This document shows positions 48,667-64,000 of a stretch of 64,000 bases of DNA, in pieces. This stretch comes from Carallia brachiata (Eukaryota; Streptophyta; Magnoliopsida; Malpighiales; Rhizophoraceae). A program made the position numbers and the translations under genes. The notes beneath the pieces are model-generated. The model worked only from the letters and a program-made list of their open reading frames with translations. It did not search any database and was not told the origin of the DNA. The stretch lies in the NCBI GenBank assembly GCA_021464245.1, contig JADCRB010000037.1:1132056-1196055 (forward strand). The letters are read 5' to 3'. How positions within the stretch are numbered: the stretch's first letter is position 1; every line of letters starts with the position of its first letter.

Positions 48667-48934
48667 GAAACTGGGCGTGTTGCAAAATGTGATCTTCCGT
48701 AGAATTTGACATCAATTAAGACAATCATTGCAAAACGAAACTGGGTGTGTTGCAAATGTGATCTTCCACAGAATTTGACATCAATTAAAACAATCATTGC
48801 GAAATGAAACTTGGTGTTTCGCAAAATGTGATCTTTCGTAGAATTTGACATCAATTAAAACAATCATTGTGAAACGAAACTGGGTGTGCTGCAAAATGTG
48901 ATCTTTCATAGAATTTGACATCAATTAAAACAAC
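48667..48934 (+). repeat. 70-bp minisatellite, four units
   Basis: Units start GAAACTGGG(C/T)GTGTTGCAAA at 48667, 48737, 48806 and 48876, with lengths of 70, 69, 70 and a partial 59. They end in TTTGACATCAATTAAAACAA. Identity between units is high, so the array is young. It lies about 215 bases past the NDUFA1 stop, so it may be in that gene's 3' UTR or just beyond. Confidence 0.9.
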
Positions 48935-49148
48935 CGAGATCCCGATGTGTTCCTAAGACCCAATCCCTGTTTAACATGGCTGCTTAATAACTTAACAAGT
49001 GAGCATAGTTTGCAAGTAATACGCAGAAAAGAAAAAAAATTGAAGCTCCAAACAGTAAAATTAAAAACATGGAACATTGTGTAGAGGAGTAAGTAACCTG
49101 AGATTGAAGAGAGGGAAACAAGAAACGAAGAAAGACTTGTTTTTTTTT

Positions 49149-49520
49149 TCATTTATCTTCCAACAGGTTCTTGTCCCTTCTTTCCATGGCGACGTCCCAC
49201 ATATCATGGCCGATGTGCTTCGGCTGTTGTTGTTGTTAATTTTCCGGGAAAATCAAGAATCAAAGTTAATTTTCGATAAACAGATCCAATCTCCTACTTA
49301 TATTAAATCAAACCCTTAGACCCAAAAAAAAAAATTAAAACAAAAAAAATTCAGTAACAGCAAGAATTAAAATTAAAAGAATATATGGGGTGGTAGAGAA
49401 AAGGAGGCGGACCCGGCCGTGAGCGGATTTGTGGATGAAGTACTGAAGATTACCGGCAGCGGCGAGCATTCCGGCTATGATTCCGAGCGGTAGGAGTGCT
49501 TCCAACACCAACCACGCCAT
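49149..49520 (-). CDS. NDUFA1: NADH dehydrogenase 1 alpha subcomplex subunit 1 (MWFE/NDUFA1), mitochondrial complex I
   Basis: Two exons, 49520-49413 (MAWLVLEALLPLGIIAGMLA through YFIHKSAHGR) and 49223-49149 (PKHIGHDMWDVAMERRDKNL to the stop). Both lie on codon boundaries and give 60 residues. The single membrane helix followed by the short matrix-side tail PKHIGHDxWDVAMERRD is diagnostic of this small accessory subunit, which sits in the membrane arm of complex I and is needed for its assembly. The Arabidopsis form is about 65 residues, so the tail here is slightly short. The intron donor is GTCCGC, a weaker site than usual, and the acceptor is AACAACAG. The position between the DUF1191 and KH genes matches the Arabidopsis order as I recall it. 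Confidence 0.9.
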
Positions 49521-50870
49521 CTCTCTTCTCTTCTTTCTCTTTCTTGTTGTTTCTTCTCTTTTCAATGTTACTACCGGCGGAGAATCGATCTCTCTCTCTC
49601 CCCCGTTCACCTCCTGGTTTTCTAATTTATTTCGATTTCTTCTCTCTCTCTCTCCTGTAAATCCTTTTTCTCTTTTTTTTTTTTTTTTCATTTTATACTT
49701 TTCACAATTTTATAATTTCTGATGTCTAATTTTAGTTTTGTTTTAGACAGTCTAATTTTAGTATTATTATTATCGAAGAGGTACAATTTTTGTTCTAAAA
49801 AAAAAAAAAACGAGGTATATTAGTAATAAAAAAATGATATATATATATATATAATATATATATATGCATATCTAATTTAAATATAAAATAATGTTATGGG
49901 TCTAATTATTTATTAAAAAATAAATTTAATACAATTAATTATTTAAGTTTAAATAATAAATCTATTTCATTATTTTATATCTTTTTTCTTTTTTGTTTGT
50001 GTAATAAAACTTCAAAAGAAAATCTTAAGTTTGTGTTTAATTATAACCAACTAACTAATTAATTATTTGTCAAATACATATAAGAGCGAATTCTTTTTTT
50101 GCGCTTGAAATAAAGTCATATCTAATAAATTCGTAATGAATAAAAATTAATAAGAAGTTGAATTTGAACGCCCAACTATTAGAAAAATGAAATGCATACT
50201 AAAATGATGAAAAAATGAACATGAATTAAGTTAAGGCTATGTTGAACTTTAAAAGAACTATTATTAGGATACAAGAGTAGAACTTCCCCTATCCTTTTAA
50301 TCCTTCCATTTCATGGCCAAGTTTCCATATTTTCAAATTATTGTAAAAATAAAAATATTTGTATACTTTTATGTTGAATGAATTATAAATTGCAAGTATA
50401 TCATCCATGCATACTCATCAATTGTTTCCCAATTCCAATCGATTTCAGCCGATAATTCCGCCCTTCGAGGGTATCGAATTTTGTTTTAGGTTTCCCTAAC
50501 TTAAAAACCATTCAAAATCATTCTATTTAAGTTGGTCCAAAAAATAAAAAAAATCATTCTATATATCTTTATTCCCCCTATTTTTGCTGCTCCGTAGCTA
50601 GGCATCTCCCTTGACGTGCGCCGACTGGAGGCCTAACGTTATTGCTTGGTTTTAGTTGATGGAACGGCGGTCTAATGCTAAAGGAGTTCATTTATTTGTA
50701 ACAATATTCAATAAAATTAAATATATATTGTTAAAAATTTATATTTATGATCAAATAAGAATTTTTATTCTAAAATTAAGAAATATCTCTTTTACTTTCT
50801 CATTTATTTATTCTTCAAATTAAATATTAATAACCTTTTCCCTTTTGCCTCAAAAGCAAATAATAGTATA

Positions 50871-50908
<38 letters not shown>

Positions 50909-52536
50909 CTATACCCAAACTCGTGACTTGGACGGGACGATTAGTCATAATTATAACGTTGACGTTAAATTTGTGGTCAATCAAACTATTCCGATTAATC
51001 CCGAGACTCCTAACACATACATTTTATATTTTTATTAACTAAGAAGGCCGAACATGGAAGCGAAGGAAAGAGAGAACAATGTTGACCATAAAATTAATTA
51101 TATTTAAAAGAAATTTAATGACCCCATTTAAATAATTATAAAATAATTATAAAATAATATAAATTATTTAATAATTAAATTTAAAAAAAATATAAATAAA
51201 AACATTATCAAATATTTTTAAATAAAATTATATTATTATTTATTATTATTTATAAAAAATTATTTAATATTGCTCTTATATTTATCGGGATAAATATACA
51301 TAGGGTTACTGGGGGAGGCAAACTGAAAAAACAGAAACAGAAAATCTATTGACCCCATCTCTCACGTATTATTTATTAATTAATACTTTTTCAGCAAAAT
51401 AATAAAATATCTACAAAAATATTTCATGTTCGGTGAGAGGGGGAATTGCTAGGGTGTGTAGAGGCGTAGCCAGGATTCGGCATCCACCGTCCAGCTAAGA
51501 CTGGGTTGGCTTGGCGCTATCGCACGATGTTATAGTGCTTCGCTCCCAGAACGTATCTTGCGATTATGTGGCCAACGCGCCTTTTGAGCTTTTGTGGGAC
51601 CCGAACCTCCTAGGTCCTGTCTTACCAGGATGATTCAGTGCATGGTTAACACGTGTCCACTTCTACAGCACAGAAAAACAACCCCTCTTGTCTTTGACCG
51701 ACTCTGGTCTCCGCTTTTCCTAACTCTTTCCACCACCGGTAAAAAGTAAGATTTTCAACAGTAAATTTTTACTTGCCGCTATCACTGTGCAATCTCGACC
51801 TATTACCATTTACCACCTTCAATTAAAGGCTTCGACAATACTACTTCTCGGCAAATATAAATTCTACTACTAATAATAATTAATATTAAAATTGTTTCAG
51901 AGACTAAAATCTCAAATTTAAATATTATTTTAATTTTGTTTATAAAAATAATTTGTATATATAAAAATTCTATTCTAATTTTATCCTGTATTTTATATTT
52001 TAATAATAATAAAATAATTACATAATTTATTTAATAATATTTAATAATTTTTTAAAATTTAATTATCTGAAAATTAATATCTATTTATTACCATTTTATT
52101 ATTACTTATTACTTAGTATTTTTTATTATAATATAAAATTATCATTTAAACAAAGCTAAATTTTTTTTAAAAAAAAAAACACACATGGGGAAGGGTGGGC
52201 GATGTGGAGTGGGAAAAAAAAACAAAGGTTAAATTCACAGAGAAGATAAAAAAAAATGACTGAATTTGCCATTTCTAATTTTTTTTCTTTTCATTTTTCT
52301 AATTTTTCCCCTCATTACAAAACCCACCCTATATTGATGGATTGTCGCTCTCCATTTTTTTACCTCTGCAACAACTACAACTAAAACCCTTTCTTCTCTG
52401 TTCGTTTCATCTTTTCCGCCTCGTATCATTGTTTTGTTTGTGAAAGAACAAAACAATACAAAAATAGGAAAAAAAAAAAACCCAAAAAAACATAAGGACT
52501 CTTGGACTTGGGGAAGCTAAGGGGAGAGAGAGAGAG
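49521..52536. other. intergenic between NDUFA1 and the KH gene
   Basis: Divergent promoters are expected at both ends. CT-rich leader sequence of NDUFA1 lies at 49521-49690. (AT)n arrays lie at 49837-49865 and 50874-50904. A GC-richer block at 51440-51740 with a G-box precedes the KH gene. No gene seen. Confidence 0.55.
51649..51658 (+). promoter_or_regulatory. G-box/ABRE-like element
   Basis: ACACGTGTCC contains the palindromic CACGTG core bound by bZIP and bHLH factors. It lies about 880 bases upstream of the KH-gene start in a GC-richer block. Binding is inferred from the motif only. Confidence 0.4.
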
Positions 52537-55500
52537 ATGTCAGGTTTGTACAATCCAAATTTCTCACCAGCAAGAGCTGCCTCTCCCCAGATTAGAAGCA
52601 CTCCAGATGTTGACAGGTAAAAAAAAAAAAGCCAACTTATTTCCATTCACAATCACATGAACACTTACTGTTGCTGTTCAAAGTTTCCAACTTTACCAAT
52701 CTCTGTTGGGAAAAATTAATGCTGCTTTGATCTGTTCCAATTTCTTGTTTACTTTCCAGTCAGTATCTATCAGAGTTGTTAACAGAGCATCAGAAGCTTG
52801 GACCTTTCATACAGGTTCTCCCCATATGTAGCCGCCTCTTGAATCAGGGTACTTGGATCTAAGTTTTTTCCCCCCCTTTTTTTAGATATTTGCCTGCTTT
52901 TTGTCTTGATGAGCTTGCCTTGTGAATGTGCGTTTCAATGGGTCCTCGAGAGTCTTTGTTTCTTCTTGCATTTTGTTGTAACAGTAAAATTGCTTTTACA
53001 GAGTACTCATTGTTTGTTGGGGTTCTTAAGGTTGCTGATTTGCTTCTGCAGTCAGTGTGTTAGTGGTCAATGTCTAAGGTGATGGTTCCCTTGCATTTGT
53101 TCAATCCTAAATGCGTTATGCACGGAACAAGCATGGCTGCGGAAACTCGTAAAATAGCCAAAAATCCTTGCCCTTGCTTATCAAGTCATCATAGGCATGC
53201 TTAACTTGATTCAGAGTGCATTATGAGTTAGGTTACAAACTGTGTTGCAGGAATAGTTTTGAGATCGATATGAGTGGTTTCTTTGCATTGGGATTATGAG
53301 TCCGGCTCTTAATCGCTTGAGGGAAAGGGAGTGTGTATTTGGGAGGGGGGGGGGAGGGGGAAGTCAAAGCATCGAAATTTGTGCCATCTTGAGTTCATTG
53401 GTGTTTCCTTGTCACATCTTCTCCTTCTTATTTATCACCACCGTCATCAGCAATTTTATTTTTGAATGTCAGCCCATTTGCAGGCTGCTTTTTTTTTGGG
53501 GGGGGTTGGGGGTGGGGGAGGGGTTTGTTAGGGATGCATTTATTTTTTTTGTTGGTGTTTTATAAGATTGTGTGTCTGCTTTGCAGAGATTTTTCGAGTT
53601 TCGGGGATGATGTCCAACCAAGGATTGGGGGACTTTGACAGACTGCGGCATAGAAGCCCTAGTCCAATGGCTTCTTCAAACCTTATTTCTGGAACTGGTT
53701 TAGGTGGCTGGAATGGCCTTCCACAAGAGGTAGTTGCCTCTCTCAGGATTGAAACTTTGTATCTTGAGGTTCTACTTTGTTGTCGTAATCTTTTTTTATG
53801 CCACCTTTTTTTATTTGCGCCTGCAATCTGAGGCACTTGGTAAACCTTTTTCTTTTTCCTGGCATATATAAACTGAAGAAGCTGTTTGTTCAGCTGTGTA
53901 AAAATCACGTTCTGCTATGTCAATAGCTGTGATATTTTCTTTTCCATATTTACACTAGTCCTTACGATTAGTGGTTGCTATAGGTTCTGGATTACTTGAT
54001 CGAAGAGAGCTTAGTAGGTAAGGTTGGTGTGTTTTCTCTCTTACTCCTCACTATATGGTGAGTACCAATTGAGGAGCACATTTCTTTTGAGGGTGGGTAT
54101 GTATTCTTTTTCTACCTAATAAGTGTTTCCTGATGAACAACATGCTTCAAATTAGAGATAGTACATGTTTACACATGCTTGTCTGTTGCTTTTTGATTGG
54201 CCAACACTATCAAATGAACATCATTTGATTTTTTTGCTATCTTAATGCAGAGATTGAGTGGACCTCCTGGAATGACAATGGATTGGCAAGGTGCCCCTGC
54301 AAGCCCTAGTTCCTACACCGTGAAGAGGATTTTGCGTTTGGAAATTCCAGTAGAAACTTATCCAAATGTAAGTGTGATCATTTTTATGCACCTCTCTTGT
54401 TTTTTATGTTAATCTGAATGTCTGAACTATTCTAGGATCTTCTAGTAAGTACATACCTTTATGGGCTGCTTCTTTGTGGTCATTTAGTTCAATTTCGTTG
54501 GCCGACTTCTGGGCCCTAGAGGAAATTCATTGAAACGGGTGGAAGTTACCACAGGATGCCGTGTATACATTAGAGGGAAGGGATCAATAAAAGATCCAGA
54601 AAAGGTAATGGATGTACACTTTTACACTTTTGCTAGTGATATCCTTGATATTTTCTTGTTTCAGTAACGATGAAGCCAAAACTGACTGATACAACACATC
54701 CAGCAATACATGAACTCTTTTTGCTTTCACTTTACTTGTTGCTTAGAGGTTGATCGTTTCTGTTTTCTGCTCCTAAATAATGTTATATGTCTCCATCCCA
54801 AAGGAAGAGAAGCTAAGGGGGAGGCCAGGCTACGAGCACCTGAATGATCCACTTCATATCCTAATCGAAGCAGACCTACCTGCCAATGTGGTTGAAATGA
54901 GGTTGAGACAGGCACAGGAAATTATAGAAGAACTGCTCAAACCTGTGGTATTTATCCTCGTTCCTCTTACTTATGCTTGTGCTTTTTCTGGAAGTCTAAA
55001 ATCTGTACCATTATGGTGGATTATCAACCTAGTTGCACTTTGGTCACAAAAGATTCATTTTTTACTTGTTAAAACTCCTGAAAATTCTATACATCTCATC
55101 ATTACAGTCTAGAAATCCTGCTCTGTCACTCAACTCTGTTCTGAGGATGTCACAAATCAACCTAGGGCAAACGGCTTCCTTGAAACTTCTACACTCTCTT
55201 ATGGGTATAGATCTGGATATTTGAGGCTTTAAATCTAGAACTGAAGAAGCGAGTGCACCTGCCTTTCTACATGCAAGACTCCTATTTTATAATACAGGAT
55301 ATGTGTAGTTACTATTTATGGAGCATAACTTATCGAAAAAGAATTTTTTCTAGCCTGTACAATTTTTTTAACCCACTAGCTAGTAGAATCCATTCTTTCT
55401 CAAAGTTGTTGCATTGCATGCCCTTTGAGATTTAAACATCATTTGAATCAAACGAATGGGAGACTGAATGGTCCATTCAGATTGGGAAGTCCGGTTCAGT

Positions 55501-55881
55501 CAATCAAGTAGTTATCTACAGCTGGGGCATGCACCCTGAACTTCTTACATGAGTATGTACTTGTGGGGACTTGTTCTGGGTCTTGCATTGGCAATGCAAT
55601 TGGAATCCTGTTGAGCGTGCATGTAGGTTCAAGGACTTGTATATTGTATTCTGGGCTATAGCCTACAACCAGGGCTGCTGCTTTTGCAAATGGCTGTGGC
55701 CTCGGCTGATAATACATTGGCTGGTTGTATGCAGGATGAATCACAAGATTACATCAAGAGGCAGCAGTTGCGCGAATTAGCTATGCTAAATTCAAATTTC
55801 AGAGAGGAAAGTCCTGGACCAAGTGGCAGTGTCTCTCCATTTAACACAAGTGGAATGAAACGGGCAAAAACTGGACGCTGA
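52537..55881 (+). CDS. STAR-type KH-domain RNA-binding protein (At2g38610/At3g08620-like)
   Basis: Seven exons with GT-AG borders: 52537-52616, 52760-52848, 53587-53729, 54251-54367, 54488-54604, 54804-54947 and 55735-55881. They total 837 bases (278 residues), all in phase and intact. It opens [20 protein letters not shown], then a QUA1-like dimerisation segment ([38 protein letters not shown]), a linker with [12 protein letters not shown], and the maxi-KH domain ([35 protein letters not shown] with the GxxG loop as [24 protein letters not shown]). It ends in a QUA2-like helix and [15 protein letters not shown]. Relatives are nuclear factors in splicing and flowering control (SPIN1 in rice). 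Intron 2 carries two G-runs able to form quadruplexes. Confidence 0.93.
53341..53360 (+). other. G-rich run 1 in KH-gene intron 2
   Basis: Twenty bases made only of G with two A interruptions, on the sense strand of the transcript. It has enough G-tracts for a four-stranded fold. Confidence 0.6.
53498..53524 (+). other. G-quadruplex motif 2 in KH-gene intron 2
   Basis: Four G-tracts of 8, 5, 5 and 4 separated by TT, T and A. This meets the usual G3+N1-7 rule and lies on the sense strand 62 bases before exon 3. Confidence 0.75.
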
Positions 55882-56720
55882 GAGCTCCTAGTTGTTCTTG
55901 ACCCTGGGAATCGAGTTCCTGCTGATATAATTCAATTCATTGCCATATGTATCTCTTACAATTCCAGTATGGCCACAAGAGACCAGGCCAACAGATTTTT
56001 GCTGTTGAGGTTTTGGGTGGGAGTTTACTCTTCTCTCTTTCTTTCTTTCTTAATTTTTGTTTTTGGGATAACAATGAAGAACATGAGACAAAAAGAAAAG
56101 AATTTACATAGTGGTTTACTGAGGATAGGTTTGCTAAGATAAGTTTTTCTTATTTTACCTTGTAAACTTAATCTCATCATTGGATTTATTCTTGTGCTAG
56201 TAACAAGCAATGTGGAATATATGTGTCTAAAGAAATATTTGTTGTAAGTTAAGCTCTTTCGAGACAACGAACATGGATATTTGCAGGTGTCATTTTTCCT
56301 TGGGTTGAGTGATGAAAATAAGGACTATTTTTTTCCGTCTATTTGATTGGAGCTTAAAATATGGTTTGGAAGTGATGCCCAAACCATGAATTTGGATATG
56401 TAATGTAATGTTTTATCTTAGAATGAGATTGTTATTGTTATTAGAGTTTCACTAGGCAACTTAATCTTAGATTACAATAAAGTAATCGCGCAGTTCATCT
56501 ATTGATATTCAACAATTTATTTTATTTTATTTTTTTTGAAATTTTAATTATTTAAAGATCGATATTATCAATGTCATTTAATAGTTTATTTGTTCTTTTT
56601 TTTTAATTTCAATCATATGGTAATTTATATTTTTTTATTGTTACTTAAAAGTTGATATTTAGTATTTTCTTTGTTATTATTGAACTAAAAAATGGGATGT
56701 GAAGTTTCCACAAATGTTGC
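55882..56720. other. KH-gene 3' UTR and intergenic
   Basis: The first few hundred bases are probably the KH 3' UTR, followed by AT-rich sequence. No other gene. Confidence 0.55.
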
Positions 56721-58511
56721 GGGATATTAAAAGGGTAAAAGTTGTATTGAAGCAGATGAATTTGCAAAATGTTGTCATTGAAATCTCTAAGTTTGGTTGT
56801 TAGAACTAAGAGTAGCCATTTTATTGTTAAATTTCACACGGTGACTTTCCTTAGTTTTGTTAGGATCCGCGTCACAATCTGTTCAATTGCAAAATTGTTC
56901 TGATTAAATTTTATTCAGATACATATTGTTTCTCTTTTTTTTTTTTTGACCGATGGATACATCTTGTTAACATCTTGTTACGTGTGGCAAATTATTTTAT
57001 ATATATTACTGTTACAACAGAATATTTTGTTATATGATTGATTATATTGTCTTATAATCGGATATGTTTGGAGGGCATTTAAGAAAGATAAAAATAGTTT
57101 TTTTCCTTTTTTTGAACACAAAAAGATAATGGTAATTGTTGTAATTATGCTAATGATCTAATATAAATTTATGAAAGCAATATCATGAGTACAGGCACAA
57201 AGATTTAATTGAGGCCTCTAAATAACGAGTTTTATTCACCAGATTTGAATATGGGACTTTTGCCTTCAAACTCAAAACATGCCCACCGACTAGTAGTACA
57301 AAAAGTGGTTGGCCATGTTCCATGTTCTTCAAAAAGGTAAAACAAAACGATTTATGTTCATTGATGCTGCGGCTTTGCTTTTGCCGACTATGCCAACAAG
57401 GGTTAGGTTTGTCAAACTTAGACGTGCTTATTTCTCGGCAAGAACTGACGACTAGTCGTTTTAATTTGCACCTATCCCTGCCTCTATCTAAAAGTCTTGC
57501 CGGCAAAACGATTTGTGAACTCTCGTAAAGTTTTGTGGGATATTAAAAGGGTAAAATGTCTATTCAGGCGGATGAATTTGCAAGATAATGTCATTGAAAT
57601 TCCCATTATTATTAATTTTTTTTTTATCAAGTGAAATTCTCATTATTTATTTATTTATTTTGTTGTTGGATCTATAATGTAAGTTTGGTTGTTAGAACTA
57701 AGAGTCTTAACTATTTAATCATTAAATTTCACACAGTGTCTCTTGGTAACTTTGTTAACATCCCCGTCTTCAAAAATTGTTCAATTGCGAAATTGCTCTG
57801 ATTAAGTTTTATATAGATATACATCTTGTTTACGTGCGGCAAATTAGATGATATAAATTATTATTACCACCGAAAGTTTTATTATATGATAATGCAATAG
57901 CCGCTTAAATTTTTGCAACCACGTCTGTATTTTTTGTAACAAAAAATAGAAATACATGAAGACTTTTTTTAAGTTGCAAAAAACAAAAGTGTCGTTAAAA
58001 AAATTTAGACGACCGTTGCATTAAAACAAAATTATCGAACACATATATCAAGGGTATTTTCTGTGGTACTGTAACATTTTTGTTTTTTTTATTATCTTCT
58101 AATCGGATATATCTGGAGGGAGGGCATTTAAGAAAAATAATAATAACTGTTGTAATTATGTCAATAATATAATATAAATTTATTACAGCAATATCACGAG
58201 CACAGGCACAAACATTTAATTGAGTCCTCTAAATTACAAGTTCTATTTACTAGTTTTACTTTTGCCTTCAAACTCAATACATGCCCACCGAGTGGTTGTA
58301 CAAAAAGTGGTTCACCATGCTCCTTGTTCTTCAAAAAGGTGAAACAAAACGATTTATGAGTACAAGGCTGGAATGGCTTTGGTTTTGCTCACTAAGCCAA
58401 CAAAGGGTTACGTTTGTTAAACTTTGACGTGCTTTTTTCTCAGCAAGAAACGGACGACTGGTCGTTTGATGTGCACCGATGCCTGCCTCTGTCTCAAAGT
58501 CTTGCCGACAG
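56721..58511 (+). repeat. large tandem duplication, period 816 bp
   Basis: Unit 1 (56721-57536) and unit 2 (57537-58511) both open GGGATATTAAAAGGGTAAAA. They share long collinear blocks, including TTGGTTGTTAGAACTAAGAG, GCCTTCAAACTCAA(A/T)ACATG, GTTCTTCAAAAAGGT and TGCCTCT(A/G)TCTMAAAGTCTT. Unit 2 has extra sequence near 57890-58080. Divergence is moderate. The minus-strand frames in both units (107 and part of 129 codons) are homologous, but no domain is seen. It fills the gap between the KH gene and the 3' end of the receptor kinase. Confidence 0.85.
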
Positions 58512-58688
58512 CCATTCGCAATCCGGCTTTGCTTTCTTTTGCCCTTTTTCTTCTCGCTATTCTCGTTTACTTTGAGCTTCCTCTTCGAGTTGCACAACAC
58601 ATACGTATATGCATCTAACTGTACAGGATTAACGAACACGAACGACGTCGCTGGCTGTACGCACATGACAACCTTTATATGCATCATA

Positions 58689-64000
<5,312 letters not shown>

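Noticed and set aside
48667..48934. Possible CRISPR-like array
   Set aside because: Units are adjacent 70-bp near-identical copies without unique spacers, in a plant nuclear context: a minisatellite.

Overview
The window is nuclear DNA from a dicot plant. It is AT-rich, has GT-AG introns, and carries plant-only families: purine permeases, a P-class PPR protein, a DUF1191 membrane protein, a GT61 glycosyltransferase and an LRR-VIII-type receptor kinase. The neighbours DUF1191, NDUFA1 and the KH-domain gene are, from memory, also adjacent in Arabidopsis (At3g08600, At3g08610, At3g08620), so this looks like a conserved eudicot block. The species cannot be named from the sequence alone. No prokaryotic operon, CRISPR array, rRNA or tRNA was seen.

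Left part (1-23.1 kb): a broken GT61 glycosyltransferase (4.0-5.9 kb), a three-exon organellar PPR gene with three frame breaks (6.8-9.3 kb), and two related purine permease genes (11.8-13.6 and 21.9-23.1 kb), each with one frame break. All are on the minus strand. Between them lie a LINE-like insertion with a perfect 15-bp target duplication (10.2-11.4 kb), a diverged relative of it (18.2-19.0 kb), and a 1.3-kb Tourist-like element full of pyrimidine repeats (19.1-20.4 kb).

Middle (23-41 kb): AT-rich and gene-poor. It holds a palindromic TRIM-like retroelement (26.8-27.6 kb), a chain of phase-compatible exons of an unrecognised minus-strand gene (27.7-32.6 kb), a purine-rich tandem duplication (34-34.8 kb), and foldback or TIR elements at 35.9-36.4 and 37.0-37.6 kb.

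Right part (41-64 kb): well-preserved genes. These are DUF1191 (41.3-42.2 kb, +), NDUFA1 (49.1-49.5 kb, -), a seven-exon STAR/KH RNA-binding gene (52.5-55.9 kb, +), and the 3' three quarters of an LRR receptor kinase (58.7 kb to the window end, -). A nested TIR element with a Tourist-like element inside it (44.0-45.7 kb), a 70-bp minisatellite (48.7-48.9 kb) and an 816-bp-period tandem duplication (56.7-58.5 kb) separate them.

The genes do not form a pathway. The most notable overall pattern is that nearly every frame break in the left genes can be explained as the loss of one base from a short homopolymer, whereas about 4.3 kb of coding sequence on the right has none. This points either to real decay of the left genes or to uncorrected deletions in that part of the assembly. 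I saw no convincing new biological system. The best candidates for something undescribed are the transposable element families and the unrecognised gene.
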